A stretch of 64,000 bases of DNA, taken from positions 52,955,415 to 53,019,414 of the forward strand of contig OX393578.1 in assembly GCA_947652605.1 (NCBI GenBank), read 5' to 3'. The stretch comes from Elmis aenea (lineage: Eukaryota; Arthropoda; Insecta; Coleoptera; Elmidae). Below the pieces are notes generated by a model. That model searched no databases and was not told where the DNA came from. It worked only from the letters and a program-made list of their open reading frames with translations. Positions 34,286 through 46,663 of this stretch are shown piece after piece. Position 1 is the first letter of the stretch. Every line of letters begins with the position of its first letter. The translations under genes and the position numbers were made by a program.

Positions 34286-34719
34286 CAGGGTACTTCTTAA
34301 ATAATGCGAAAAAATTCGGGTAGGTTTTACGAGAAAAACTAAAAAATAAACAAAGTAAATAAATCAAGCTTTAAAATAAAAATTTTTAAATTGTAAAATT
34401 TCAACCCACCAAAAAGTTCTGATAAAAAAAACAACAGGGGTCGCACTTTTCAGCTCTCTATGAAGGTGAGAGAGATGATTGAAAATATAACTATGGGAAA
34501 CCTTTTAATAAGTATAAAAACATCTACCTAATATCATTCTCCTACATTTATCCAAATTCGAGAAATAAAATAAAAACCTAATTTTACCGCTCCCCTTTAG
34601 GGGGGTGTGACTCCAAAAGGACACGCCTAAGGAAAAAATTTTATATGAAAGACCCCCCTTAATTTTTGATAAGGAATCGCCTCCTGAAGTTTTTTTGCAA
34701 TACTTAAGAAACACCCTGT
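34286..34719 (-). mobile_element. Foldback MITE of repeat family F, 434 bp
   Basis: Ends CAGGGTACTTCTTAAATAAT and, inverted, CAGGGTGTTTCTTAAGTATT, with TA after the right end. The right 300 bases match 42648..42950 in inverse orientation (ccgctcccctttaggggggt, aacaacaggggtcgcact). Non-coding. Confidence 0.75.
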
Positions 34720-35486
34720 ATAAAGTAACAAAGTAAAATTATTTTAAAATAATATCTCCATCAGATATTTTAATATAAGCAAATGAAATTTATTGTGGGT
34801 CCTATACACCCGAAAAGAATAGCGAGGATGAATTACGCCGAAATTCAACAACAATTAAAGCATCTCAACAAATTATTAAACGTTTTTTTTCCATAAATAT
34901 GTGTGAGTAACTGTGCTGCAAATGTTTATTTAATACGAACCACTTTATACGACGAGATCTGTGAGGACGCAAAACCTAATGGAATGTTTACGAATGTCAG
35001 TTTTTTATAATGTAACGCATTACCCCTAAAAAGTTAAAATTTATGTCAACTGGATTCTAAATGAGAAACATGAACACAGTTTTCGATCCCTTCTCGTGTC
35101 ACACTAATAGTTATTTGATGCCATCTGCGTTTACATTTTCCCTGGGGTGAACCAGCGAATTCTGAAAGCGCAAGTATTGAACTTTTAGTGTGTCATCAAG
35201 TCTTAAGCACTTGTCTTATCCTAAGCTTTTTTGGTTAACTTTTGATGTCTCAATAACGCTTGCACGATATCTCGTAATTATCTACACTCGATGCTCAGTT
35301 TTGTGAGTCAACAACCAGTGTTTTTAAATGACCATTTTATTGTTAATGTACACTTGAATTATTAAAAGATACATTTATTAATATTAATAATTTTAATTAA
35401 AATCACATTTTTTTTCGAAGGATCTTCTGCAGAAATGTCTAAGCAGTTTTAATATACTCGTCTCTTCGCCAGAAGCAAATATAATA
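34720..35486. other. Intergenic sequence
   Basis: No gene or repeat recognised. Confidence 0.4.
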
Positions 35487-37243
35487 CAGTGTGAGTCATT
35501 AGTGGCGGATCGGTCGATTGTGGCTTAACGGTTTGAGATAGAAAGTTGATTCAAACGGTATTTCATACTGTTTTTTCTTCCGAACACGATAAAAATATTT
35601 TTAAATATACAGGGTGAGTCACCTCTCTGGAACCAATAGCAACTTTTATATTTCAAATACAACACCCCATTTTTTATTTTATATTCTTGACCGCTTTCAT
35701 TTTAGCTTTACATCGATATAAAATAGTACAGGTTTTTATGCGGCCTTGTAACTAAAAAAAAAATAATTTTCAAAATTTTTCAAGGTTTTAAGTCTTTATT
35801 TAAAAAATTCTCCTGATTTCATTTTTCGAAGCACAGAGTTGTAATTTGGTAAGTACGATACGAAAAAGTTTGAATCACGCATACAGGGTGTTCATAAATA
35901 GGTGGCAACTTTCCTGATTTTCAATGGCTCGTAATTCAATTTTTTCAAAAGCAAACCCCTGTATTTTCTTATGTCATCGAATTCGTCTTTAAGAGAGCTT
36001 CATTTTTTTTAAGTACCTATGTCCTATACCCAAAACTCATACTTTTCGAGATATTCGACAATTTTTCTTCTAATCATTATTAACGCAAATAGAGTGCCGT
36101 GGAAATCGAAAAATCTGACTGTTTACTTCGCTAACGTCAAAAACTTGTCATTTATTTTTTGAATTATTGCCTTTCCACAATGAATATTACTTTACAAGAG
36201 CAAATTGACATGATTTATTCACCGTTTCGTGTATTTAATTACTAATAGTAGGTAGATACATAGTCTTGTGGATTCACTTATAAGCAATAAATAAATTGGC
36301 AACCAAATCAATTTTATTATTGTTATGAACTTTACTAGTGTTTCTAAACCTTAAAGGGAGCGCGAAAACAATGGAAAATGAAAGACAAATTATTTGTTGA
36401 AACCGCAAAAAAATAAAATAAATTCTGTAAATAAAATAATAGAACATAAAAAAATCATTGCTGTATGAAATTGAATAAACTAGTTAGCCTATAAGTGCAT
36501 ATTAATCAAAATGTGCGTAAATCCTTGCCGCCAGCAAAGGATTTCTTTCGCCTTCTCTCGAGCAATAAACCATATCAATTTGCTCTTCTAAAGTGAAATT
36601 AATTGTGGAAATGTTATAACTCAAGAAATAAATGACAAGTTTTTGACGTTAGTGAAGTGAACAGTCAGCTTTTTCGATTTCCACGGCATCCTATTTGCTT
36701 TAATAACGATTAGGAAAAAAAATGTCGAATATCTCGAAAAGTATGAGTTTTGGGTGTAGGACATACTTGACAAAAAATGAAACTCTCTTAAAGACGAATT
36801 CGATGACATAAGAAAATACAGGGGTTTGCATTTGAAAAAATTGAGTTACGAGCTTTTGAAAATCAGGAAAGTTGCCACCTATTTATGAACACCCTGTATG
36901 CGTGATTCAAACTTTTTCGTATCGAGCTAATAGAGCAATGTTTTCTGCATGTCCTTACCAAATTACAACTCTGTGCTTCGAAAAATGACTTCAGGAGAAT
37001 TTTTTAAATAAAGACTTAAAACCTTGAAAAATTTTGAAAATAATTGTTTTCAGTGACAAGGCCGCATAAAAACCTGTACTATTTTATATCGATGTAAAGC
37101 TAAAATAAAGGCGGTCAAGAATATTAAATAAAAAATGGGGTGTTGTATTTGAAATATAAAAGTTGCTATTGCTTCCAGAATCAACTTTCTATCTCAAACC
37201 GTTTAGCCTCAATCGACCGATCCGCCACTAATGACTCACCCTG
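35487..37243. mobile_element. Foldback element G, 1,757 bp, TA-flanked
   Basis: Inverted arms begin CAGTGTGAGTCATTAGTGGC (left) and CAGGGTGAGTCATTAGTGGC (right, inverted) and can be traced for about 700 bases each (35487..36235 and 36575..37243) around a short unique loop. TA lies on both outer sides, so it is probably a mariner-type MITE. One arm also forms the core of the hAT elements at 12666..13954 and 58917..60104. The frame at 36621..36809 is read-through. Confidence 0.88.
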
Positions 37244-37299
37244 TATAGAGCAAGCCTGTGCAACCTGACATTTTTATGCGGCCAGCGGCCCAGTAGTTG

Positions 37300-37560
37300 T
37301 TTATTGCAAGCATTGCTGTTTTTAAAGAGTATAACATCAAGTGTCATTACTTGTCAAAAAATGCTTAAAAAAATATGAAAAATTAACTTGTGACTTAAGG
37401 AGAGAAAGAATAATAGAAATGAAAGAGAACTTAGCGGTACAACAAAACTTATTCAAAAATACGTATGATCAACAAGACCCCTCAACAACAGCAATTATTA
37501 AATTTTTAATATTTCAGCTAAAAATCTGAAATCATTCTCTGATTGTAGTTTAATAAAATA
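37300..37560 (+). pseudogene. hAT transposase-like (GTF2IRD2/ZBED type) N-terminal relic
   Basis: A short block with IAVFKEYNIKCHYLSKNA, and after a frameshift KYEKLTCDLRRERIIEMK, ENLAVQQNLFKN and TTAIIK. This matches the region just after the BED-like zinc finger in GTF2I-repeat-containing protein 2-like hAT transposases. The rest of the gene is absent. It starts just after the right end of foldback G. Confidence 0.6.
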
Positions 37561-38469
37561 ATGTATTAAAATGGCTGTGAACTTTATTTGCCCTAAAAAC
37601 GAGCTTTTTCCTAATATTATTTCATTTACATTTACTGTGGCAAGAATAATTAATGAAATGGCAGAAAACTTAATATTAAAAAACATTTGAAAGTCAATTG
37701 ATTGAGAATGTTCCACGATTTACAAAAATATGAGGTTTATGGCGGTTTCCTCTTAAGATAACAAAATTATAGGGGTGCGACAGTCACACTGTACATTTAT
37801 TAAAAAGTATTATTTGCTGAACTTTATGAACCACAACGAAATTATCTGTCCAAGTGTGTATAAGCATATTTAGCAAAGTTTTGCAGATTTTTAATATTAT
37901 TAAATGGTGCTATTACCATAATGGGTGCAATACAAGCATTTTCTTGAACAATAAAGGATTTTAATTCGTTTGTGACAGCAAAATATAACTCTACCTGTTC
38001 GCTGCATCGCTTCATTTACACAGAAAACTTTGCAACGGAAATAAACTGACTACTTAACAAGCTAAAAATGCATAATTATGTTAAAACACGTCGGTAATTC
38101 ATCTACAAAACGTAATACGCGAGTTACTTGTAATTTTGGCATGTTGCATTAATAAAAATAACAAGGTAATTGTTGTTCGCGGTTAAAATATGCACCAGTC
38201 TAAATGAAATTAATAAAAACGTAGCATGTAACTTAACGTCAGTATGAATATATTATTTGAGAGAAGTAAAACTCTGATGCGTGTCTAAACGAAACGCGTA
38301 TAATACTTGCCATAAATATCGTTAACATAGAATTGGTAACACATGTAAGCACGGCATTTGAATTATTTATTTTCATCTTGCATCGCAGACACAAAAAGAA
38401 AATATATAAATGAGTTCGAATTTTCCCAATAGTTTTTTTTTTAAATTTAAAACTGCAGTACATTTTCAT
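37561..38469. other. Intergenic sequence
   Basis: No gene or repeat recognised. The minus frames at 37498..37716 and 38239..38469 have chance-like composition. Confidence 0.4.
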
Positions 38470-39009
38470 GAAAATTACCTTCAGCTGTCAAATTTGCTCA
38501 CTAATGTTAGATCTTCTAAAGACTACCAATAGAAGCATTACTACACGGTAATAATTTTACATTCCCGTCAGATGTTGATCCTCCTGTCAAATTTTATAAG
38601 TACCTACTGCCAGAGTGGTGCGTCAGGGGTGTGGTTTAATCTATATTAAAGTAACGCTACTGGTCGCCGAAATTCGTCAAAAAATGATCAAGAACATTAT
38701 ATTTAATTCCCTCTCCAAATTTATAATTTCGACCAATCACAAACTCAGATTTCTTAGAAACGACCAATAAATGCATGAAAATCTGTTAATTGCGAAAAGG
38801 ATATTATCAGTGTATGATTTTATTTATTGGTCGTTTTTAGGAAATCTGAGTTTGTTATTGATCGAAAACGCAAATTTGACAGGAGTTCAACATCTGACAG
38901 GGAAATGTAAAATTATTACCGTGTAATATTGCTCCTATTGGTAATCTCTAGAAGATTTAAGATTAGTGATTGGTTGAAAACGCAAATTTGACAGGTGAAG
39001 GAAATTTTC
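38470..39009 (+). mobile_element. MITE-like repeat E, copy 2
   Basis: Ends gaaaattaccttcagctgtc and gacaggtgaaggaaattttc are inverted. The interior matches copies at 22262..22826 and 51912..52354 and carries further nested inverted segments (tctaaagactaccaatag / ctattggtaatctctaga). Non-coding. Confidence 0.8.
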
Positions 39010-40053
39010 ATTGCAACTGTATTAAATTTTGTTTTGTCTGAAGTATTATTGATATTATTTTGTCTGTTAGTAAACTAAATTACCAAAAAAATTGTGATAT
39101 TCTAGACTATTATATTCTAAAAAGAAAATATATCATATGTTTTTGTTTGGTTAACGTTGGTGTGATTTTATTTTAATGTGTGCAATTTCATGTTCCTATT
39201 TCTACTGTAGGTACTATTACATTGTTCCGTGATTTTTTATTTAAAAATTAATAAATTAATTTTGTTCTCAAAATCCTTATTTATTTTAATTAATTAGAAA
39301 TAAAAGATATATACAAATTTACCCTCCTGCCTCAGTGAAATTACCTCTAGGCCCGGCTCTGAACGTATGTACGTGTATTATGTACATATGTTCAAGATAA
39401 TTGTACTTGGCTGTTTGATTATTTAATGCACAACATTATGTACAAATATTGGTTTTCACTATCAACATACATGTTCTATAATATACGGTTTCTTCGCGTA
39501 AGGCGCTTTGCTATATTCATTCTCGCAGTATTAAATTATTTTTAGCGTCAATTTAATAGACTCGTGGGAACCAGGTTCAACGATTCAGATAATGCTTCGG
39601 TAAATAATCAAAATGCATGTAAGGTTATTTCTATCGCGGTTATTTTAAACAGCTGATCGCACGCTATCAATTATCTGGTTTATTTCCTTCGTCTTATCGT
39701 TATTCGCTATCGACTGAAAATAAAACACCAAATTACATTCAGCGCTCTAGAGCACAGCATAAACGATTCTTGAGTAAATGATAACGTTCTTGGACGTCAG
39801 TAATTGATATAAGTATCAAATTTCGATTTTTACAAAGTTTCGATTTCAATACAATCGGTAATATATCTTCCATTAAACACTTTTAAGATTGGGAACATTT
39901 TAATGACTTTTAAGATAAATACATGATATTCAATTGTTTAATTTTTCGATGATGCATTTTGGTGCTTGTATAATCAGTATTTGTTTTTTTTAAATTCGAA
40001 TTAGACGCTACCATACAAATATGTCAGAGGCCCATGATTTAGGGGGCGCCTAG
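39010..40053. other. AT-rich intergenic sequence
   Basis: No gene recognised. A short taggcccggctctg scrap at 39350 resembles hAT-like MITE ends. Confidence 0.35.
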
Positions 40054-40417
40054 TACAGGGTGGTTTAAATTCGATGGAATTACATGTAGATAGAAAAACG
40101 GTTAAATTACAAAAAATGAGCAGTTTTTTGAGACTCAGAACCCTTTTCAAAAATACTCAGTTCCGGTTTTTGAGTTATTAAAGAAAAACAGTTTTTTTGT
40201 CATATTTATAATGTGTCATATGTCTCTTATTGTTGTAAATATTAAAAAAGTTTATGGAGATAATTTTTAGATATCTTTATGTAGATTTTGGTAGTACAAA
40301 AAAAAATAGTTTTACGCTCGTCGTTAAAAATGACACAAACTTTCCTTTTTTTTAAATGGAAGCTATAGTTGGCTATGACCTATTTAGATGCCTTATTTTT
40401 TTCCCATTCCAAATATA

Positions 40418-41932
40418 CAGGGTGGTGCTTTTTTCGATGCTCACCATTGCTATCTTGGAAACGGTAAGAGATACAAGGTCGGTTAAATTAGAGAAAAGTT
40501 GCACATTTTTACGGCGATTAAGAATTTGAAAAGAAATCCTGGATATTTTGATTCGTTTTTGATTTATTACAAAAAAACTGAAAAATGTGATTTTAGAAAA
40601 ATATTATTATCTTCCCTACCATTGACGCTATTTCATTTAAACTTGGTAACTTTATGTTTTTGACCGTCCTGGGTTTGATGACGTCAACAGAAATTTTCTA
40701 AGCCTTCTAGATTTCAAGTTGTGATAGTCAACTTTTTTATTTCTTATGGCCGCCATATTTGATTTTTACACCATCAGACAGACAAAAAAATTAGCTTTTC
40801 AGATTGGTAACCAACATACCTTTTTTCTTTCAAAAAACTTGTTGAAATTTTAAAATTTGTGTAAATAATTCATAAAATCGAGAATGCTCTGAAAAACAAT
40901 TGAAATTATAATATAAATCAAAGTGACACAACATTTTATAGGTCTAATGATAACGAAATTAAGATTGTTGGAAACATATTTAGAAGATATGTTAGGCGAA
41001 TTGCCATTATTCACAATTCAAAATCATCAGTAGTTTCAGCATGAAGGAGCTGGTCCTCACAACGCCCGCATTGTAAAAGGATATTAATATAGATGTACGC
41101 TTTCAAAATGCATGACTTGGTACGTTTGGTCCTGTTCATTGGCCTCCGCGATCGCCATGTTTAACGCCTATGGATTACTTTTACATTGATGTTGTTTATG
41201 CAACCCCAACGGAAAATACTGAACTTCTTCGCCATAAAATCAAAAATGCTTTCGACTCTATTTCGAGACAAACTATCCTAAAGGCAGTGGACGAAATGAA
41301 TTTGAGGACTAACCACTACATCATACATAACGGCGCGCACTTTAAACAATTTAAATAATTATTTATCTGGTGTTTTAAATTTATTGTCCTTTCGTTATTT
41401 TATTAGACCTATAAAATGTTGTGTCACTTTGATTTATATTATAATTTCAATTGTTTTTCAGAGCATTCTCGATTTTATGAATTATTTACACAAATTTTAA
41501 AATTTCAACAAGTTTTTTGAAACAAAAAAGGTATGTTGGTTACCAATCTGAAAAGCTAATTTTTTTGTCTGTCTGATGGTGTAAAAATCCAATATGGCGG
41601 CCATAAGAAATAAAAAAGTTGACTATCGCAACTTGAAATCTAGAAGGCTTAGAAAATTTCTGTTGACGTCATCAAACCCAGGACGGTCAAAAACATAAAG
41701 TTACCAAGTTTAAATGAAATAGCGTCAATGGTAGGGAAGATAATAATATTTTTCTAAAATCACATTTTTCAGTTTTTTTGTAATAAATCAAAAACGAATC
41801 AAAATATCCAGGATTTCTTTTCAGATTCTCAACCGCCATAAAAATGTGCAACTTTTCTCTGATCTAACCGACCTTGTATCTCTTACTGTTTCGAAGATAG
41901 CAATGGTGAGCATCGAAAAAAGCACCACCCTG
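40418..41932 (+). mobile_element. Mariner-derived element inserted at TA in family A
   Basis: Inverted arms of about 520 bp start CAGGGTGGTGCTTTTTTCGA, flanked by TA on both sides. The two uninterrupted family A copies read caaataTAtaaggg at this point, which is the exact empty site. The loop carries the last third of a transposase (41034..41358). A single arm fragment of this family is at 1914..2060. Confidence 0.92.
41034..41358 (+). pseudogene. Mariner (DD41D-like) transposase C-terminal remnant
   Basis: Readable blocks: FQHEGAGPHNARIVKGY, where the second catalytic Asp is replaced by Glu; after a frameshift and a stop, WPPRSPCLTPMDYF with the third catalytic Asp retained; then an unbroken C-terminus (RHKIKNAFDSISRQTI, IHNGAHFKQF) to TAA. 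Spacing between the second and third catalytic positions is about 41 residues allowing for the frameshift. The first Asp and the DNA-binding domain are absent. Not functional. Confidence 0.8.
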
Positions 41933-42185
41933 TATAAGGGTTCGTGTATTTATTTTCAATGCGCAAGTTACAAAAGTTTTTAATTTTTTTTTTAAGATGA
42001 AAAACAAAAAGTAGGCTGTGAAAACAACAAAAAAACAAGGAAAATCGGAAATGACAGAACATATTTGAAAACTGTTTTCAGTTTGTCCCAAAAAACTGCA
42101 CATTTTTGGTAATTTAACCGTTTCTCTATCTCGACTAAAAGCGAGATACCTATGTAATCCCATCGAATTTGGACCACCCAGTACA

Positions 42186-42640
42186 TGGTCCAAATAGATT
42201 TTACTGTATGTATTGGGCAAAAACAACTGATATCGTTGATTATGAAGATATTATTAATATATTTGTCATATCCAGAAATACTGCGAAAAAAACTCTATCT
42301 TCCGATACTTCTTCAATAAATATCAGTTATCCTATGTACTTTGGTCAACTGTGGAGTATTTATGTCTGAACCCAAAATGGTGATTTTGGATCAGATTTTT
42401 TCTTTCAACTATGGGTTTCATTCTCTTTAGAAGCAGTTTCTCGAAGAGTTTAGACATGATACGTAACAGTGAAATTTGTCTATATGATGTCGTTTCGTGT
42501 AGGGGGTTTACCTGGTTTGGTATCATGATTATCTCCGCCAATTTCCACAGTTTAGGTATGTATTTTAGTCTATAGTCAGATTTGATAACGTTGATAAGCT
42601 TGATATGGACATGAACAACAAAAAATATCGCCACTGTTGG
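42186..42640 (-). pseudogene. Jockey-like LINE reverse-transcriptase fragment
   Basis: From 42634 on minus: IPKLWKLAEIIMIP, then SYRQISLLRIMSKLFEKLLL, NHHFGFRHKYSTVDQ, then HRITDI and a decayed motif A (VFLDM). These are the fingers-to-palm blocks of a Jockey-clade reverse transcriptase. Both ends are cut: it is bordered by the right end of family A (42181) and the left end of repeat F (42648). Confidence 0.8.
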
Positions 42641-42647
42641 TATTATA

Positions 42648-42950
42648 CAGGGTGTTTCTCAAATATTGCGAAAAATTTCGGAAGGTAATTCCTTCTCGAA
42701 AATTAGAGGGGGCTTTTATATAATTTTTTTCCTTAGACGTCTCCTTTCGGAGTTACACCCCCCTAAAGAGGAGCGGTAAAATTAGATTTTCTTTTATTTC
42801 TCAAATTTGGATAAGTTTAGGATATTTTATACTTATTAAAAGGTTTCTTATAGTTATATTTTTAATCATTTTCCACCTTCACAGGGGGCTAAATAGTGCG
42901 ACCCCTGTTGTTTTCTTTATTAGAACTTTTTGGAGGCTTGACATTTTGCA
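42648..42950 (+). repeat. Repeat F, copy 2 (single-ended)
   Basis: Starts CAGGGTGTTTCTCAAATATT after TA and matches the right part of the MITE at 34286..34719 in inverse orientation (gagttacacccccctaaaga, gcgacccctgttgtt). No right end found. Confidence 0.75.
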
Positions 42951-43935
42951 ATTTAATTTTTTTTTTAAGGATTAAACCCTATGAACTTGTGTAGACTGAA
43001 AGAAAGTGTACAAAAACAGAGTATAGTGTTATGTAGTCACAGTAGTGTAGTGATTAGATTGTAATCGTGACTAGGATTGACCATTAGCGACATCCAGGCT
43101 CTAGAAAAAACGTAGCAAATTAGGTTAAAGTTAAAATGTTTATGAATCTATAGTCAGGTGCATTGCAAATTTGAAATTTAAAAAAATAATGTAAAAATAA
43201 AAAACTTGTACCCATCCTAGGTGTATGTAGCGCCTTAAGTTTTCAAAATTTGAACATGGTTTTCGTTAAACTAATTAAACCGTAATAAAATACTAGCACT
43301 TGTGTCATTATTCGCTGACAAATTCGGATAATATTGTATTAAATATGTATCGCCGTACAATTATGTATTTGGTGCTGTATTTTTCATTTTGTTAGGATGG
43401 AGTTTATTCGATAGCTTTTATTTATTCTGATCCTTCAATATAGCTGCAAATAGCGTTTATGTGGAATGGCAATTGCCTGCAACGAAGTGCTAAAACAGAG
43501 AAAATATAAAATGCTGAAAGAGTAAAAATAAGAAATAAACGAGTCCCAGGTTTCTCAATAAGCTAAGCACTAGGGTCTATCAAACGAACCCTACGAGTCT
43601 CATTTCTGACTATCACGCAAACTAGACACGTTCCATCGTAGACTTATAAAATATCCCAGCGGTTATACTAAGTTTAGTTTCAGTTTGTGCAAGTTTTAAA
43701 ACAAAAGTCTTATTTTCAGTATAGATAAACACACAGAACTGGACTAGTACGAGCTAATTACTGAATTTACATGCAAACTTTGCATGAAATATAGGTCTTC
43801 TCATTTCGTGAAGTGTTTTAAATTAAATGAACCGTTTATAGTTAATAAACATCTTTCATCGTAATTTAAACGAAATTATGGCCAATAACAATGACTGTTA
43901 TTTAAAATGTAAATTACGTTTGTATAAAGTGGATT
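42951..43935. other. Intergenic sequence
   Basis: No gene or clear repeat recognised. Confidence 0.4.
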
Positions 43936-44320
43936 AATAGTGTATTACATAACAAGAGTTGTAAGAAGCATATTACGCACGAGTGAAAAAGTATTTCCAC
44001 GAATGCGTAATTGAATTACAACTCGTGTTCTGCAGCTTACTTTTTCTACGATCACATGATACCTACGATTTTACGGCTTTTTGGCTAATATACACATGTA
44101 ATTATGTTTTTGTCAATTTTGATGTAAGCCTACTTTGACATTTCTAGACAAATGTGCCTTTTGTTTACCGTGCGTTATAACTCACTTACTAGGCATGCAG
44201 GAAGTGTTTGGCGTGAGTCTACTTTGATCATTTCTTTAAAAAACCGTGCGTTTTGCTTACCGTGCGTAAGGACCCACTTACTATGCATGCAGGCTGTACG
44301 GTAAGAGTCATTTACATTAT
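43936..44320 (+). repeat. Dispersed repeat C, copy 3 (no hAT insert)
   Basis: Same family as 3021..3610 and 24515..24815. It holds two tandem units of the segment gcttaccgtgcg...cttactatgcatgcagg. At about 44233 the sequence cattCTTTAAAAaaccg is the uninterrupted version of the site occupied by the MITE at 3340..3572. Confidence 0.85.
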
Positions 44321-45287
44321 TGGTCGTAGGAAAAGATATTTTTGACCTACCTAGGTGTATGTAGCACCTTAAGTTGTTAGCAGGCCAAGCAAAGCATATT
44401 TTCACTTAAATCGCAAGAATTGCTCATTATCACCCGTTTTTCTCTATTATAAAAATACAAGTGTTAGCGCTCAGGTTTATAACTTATTACAGACTAAAAT
44501 TGCTTTGAAATAGAAATAAATCCCTCCATTCTGTGAGCATCATCAATTTTCTTCCGTGTTCATCGCCTACTTTTTGTAGAAATCTCGAACAAATAGTAAT
44601 TTAACGCCGTTGTGTTTGAAATAGCGTGAGTGTAGAGCTATGGACCTGACCTGGCCTAACCTCTAGCTGCAGCGGGCGGAGAACAGCAGATCAACGCGCA
44701 ACGACGAGCAAAAACAATTGCACTTCAAAGTGACAGCTTGTCAGGGCAGACATGATTTCGCTACATCTCAGGGCAACGAAACAATTGGATTGAATGTCCA
44801 CAAAATACGTTTCATTTGCATCTCATTTTTACATGAATATTAACAGCTTCGGGATAATAACAGCGGTACTCAAATTTTGCGTGGTTCTATTCAGAACAAA
44901 AACCTACTCACAACAAACTAGTAAATGCGTCCTCATTTAAATAACCCTGAAGTGTTCAAAGTTAACTTAGATACTGTCATCTGTTAAAAAATATGACCGT
45001 AACTACAGTATAACTATTCCAATCTAGCAGTTTTTTCCTATTTATTTTAACCATGGAATTCCTTATAGTCTTTTACACAATACGTAACTTTATTCGATTT
45101 TCACATACCTAGCACAGTACATACTATTATGAAGCTTAAAAATAGTACCCAAGGACTAAAAACGAAAAATATTTCGTTTGCTTCTGATCGGAACAAATAA
45201 AACATTTCATTTTCATGCTTTTTGTTCCCACCCCTAAAAATTTTGTTTTCCTTTTCATAACCCAAAATTAAATAAAGGTTAATAGCG
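44321..45287. other. Intergenic sequence with a GC-rich island
   Basis: Positions 44625..44770 are clearly GC-richer (cctgacctggcctaacctct, gcagcgggcggagaacagc). After an acceptor-like cctaacctctag (ending 44667) a frame stays open for about 58 codons to TAA. Could be an exon relic or a regulatory island; no family recognised. Confidence 0.3.
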
Positions 45288-45295
45288 GTTATAAC

Positions 45296-45549
45296 CAGCG
45301 CTGCGGAGTCGGTAAAAAAATCGACTCGGACTCCGACAAAATTAAATATCTACTAAGACATTTTATGGTGTGTGTAATATAAAAAGTAAAAATAAATATT
45401 CAGAAATTATTTAAAATTTGAGTTTAAATTTTGAGGACCACCTAGCAATTTTTTGTTGTACTCGGAGTCAGAGTCGGTACATTTTTTCCGACTCCGACTC
45501 CACTGACCAAAAATTCCTTCTAAACTCCGACTTTGACTCCACAGCCCTG
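45296..45549. mobile_element. hAT MITE, 254 bp, GGAGTCGG type
   Basis: Ends CAGCGCTGCGGAGTCGG and, inverted, CAGGGCTGTGGAGTC. Perfect 8-bp target duplications GTTATAAC at 45288..45295 and 45550..45557. The interior repeats GACTCCGACTC-like units. This end sequence is common to a widespread group of hAT MITEs. Non-coding. Confidence 0.92.
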
Positions 45550-45557
45550 GTTATAAC

Positions 45558-45921
45558 TACATTAAATTAGTACCTACGAAAGAACCCCAATTATTCTTAT
45601 ATTCAGATTATAAATATTTTATATGTAATACTACTATTATGTAAATAAACACAGTTCACCTTTAAATAACAAAACTTTGTTCATACTACGTATAGCGAAA
45701 ATAAAAACCAATTTGGCATGCTTATTTAGTACTTTTGGTAATTCAGTGGTAGAAGTAAAATGTTTGTGATGAGTTTTAAAGCCCATTTATATTTTTGTTT
45801 CTGTTTCTTAGCAATCTTTGGGCCCTTGCTAAATTACAAACGATGATATGATGAGTTTTGATTCTTATGGACAGCATATTTTTGACTGGCCAACAGCCAC
45901 ATTAAATTTATCGAATTGCTA
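45558..45921. other. Intergenic sequence
   Basis: No gene or repeat recognised before the duplication begins. Confidence 0.4.
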
Positions 45922-46289
45922 AACATAATTAACATATTTTAAAGTAAAATTTGTGCATTTTATTTGGGATAACTTCGAACCCGTCAGATGTAAAACACAA
46001 CACGATTTGTTTAACCCTTATGTCAGTAACCGGGTACTCGGGTACTCACGTGAAATTTTTTAATAATTTGGTGATTTTATTTTAGAACCTAGATCGTCGC
46101 GATTTTACCTTTTTTTAAAGCGAAATATGCTTTTACATATTTTTTTCCCGTCCTGGAACCAAAGTTACATCAAAGTTCACGTAGTCATTCTCAATAACCG
46201 GGTGCCCACCTGTATAAAAATGAGATTTATAAGCAATTATCGATTAAAGAAAAAAGAAAATATTTGATTCTTTTGTGGAACCAACTTTA

Positions 46290-46663
46290 ATGTATGGGTC
46301 CCAAACATGGTCACTTACAAAAAACAAGCCTCAAAAATACAAGTAACACAAAGGAAAATGGACAGAATAAAGTTGAAAATAAAACTAATGGACAGAATAA
46401 CTAATGAGGAAATAAGAAATCGAACAAAACTGGCAGACATAGCTACAACTATTAAAAAGCTCAAATGGGACTGGACAGGCATGATTAGAAATAATAACAA
46501 TAAATGGACAACAACATTAACCGAATGGCGACTATACGATGGCAAAAGGAAGAAAGGGAAAAAGAAAAAAAGATGGGGAGACGAAATCAATAACCTAGTA
46601 GGCAAAAGATGGACGAGACTGACAAAGGATAGGGACAAGTGGAAAATGTACGGGAAAAACTAA
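46290..46663 (+). pseudogene. LINE C-terminal tail 1
   Basis: Starts with LMYGSQTWSLT, then after a frameshift KKQASKIQVTQRKM, EEIRNRTKLADIATTIKKL, KKRWGDEINNLVGKRWTR and stops after KWKMYGKN. These are the blocks after the RT palm of insect non-LTR retrotransposons. 5'-truncated. The antisense frame at 46315..46638 is its shadow. In the second copy a hAT is inserted after IATT. Confidence 0.82.

Larger units (their letters stand above)
40056..42181. mobile_element. Foldback family A, copy 1, hosting a nested mariner
   Basis: The left end TACAGGGTGGTTTAAATTCG and right end cgaatttggaccacccagta are inverted. The same family occurs at 48711..49484 and 62394..63606. Without the insert at 40418..41932 it would be about 610 bp. 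The host DNA on both sides of the insert (caaatata, ataagggtt) aligns with the uninterrupted copies. Confidence 0.85.

Noticed and set aside
46315..46638. 107-codon minus frame, and the similar hydrophobic minus frames at 46587..46832 and 60250..60504
   Set aside because: Antisense shadows of the LINE tails; the sense strand carries recognisable LINE blocks.
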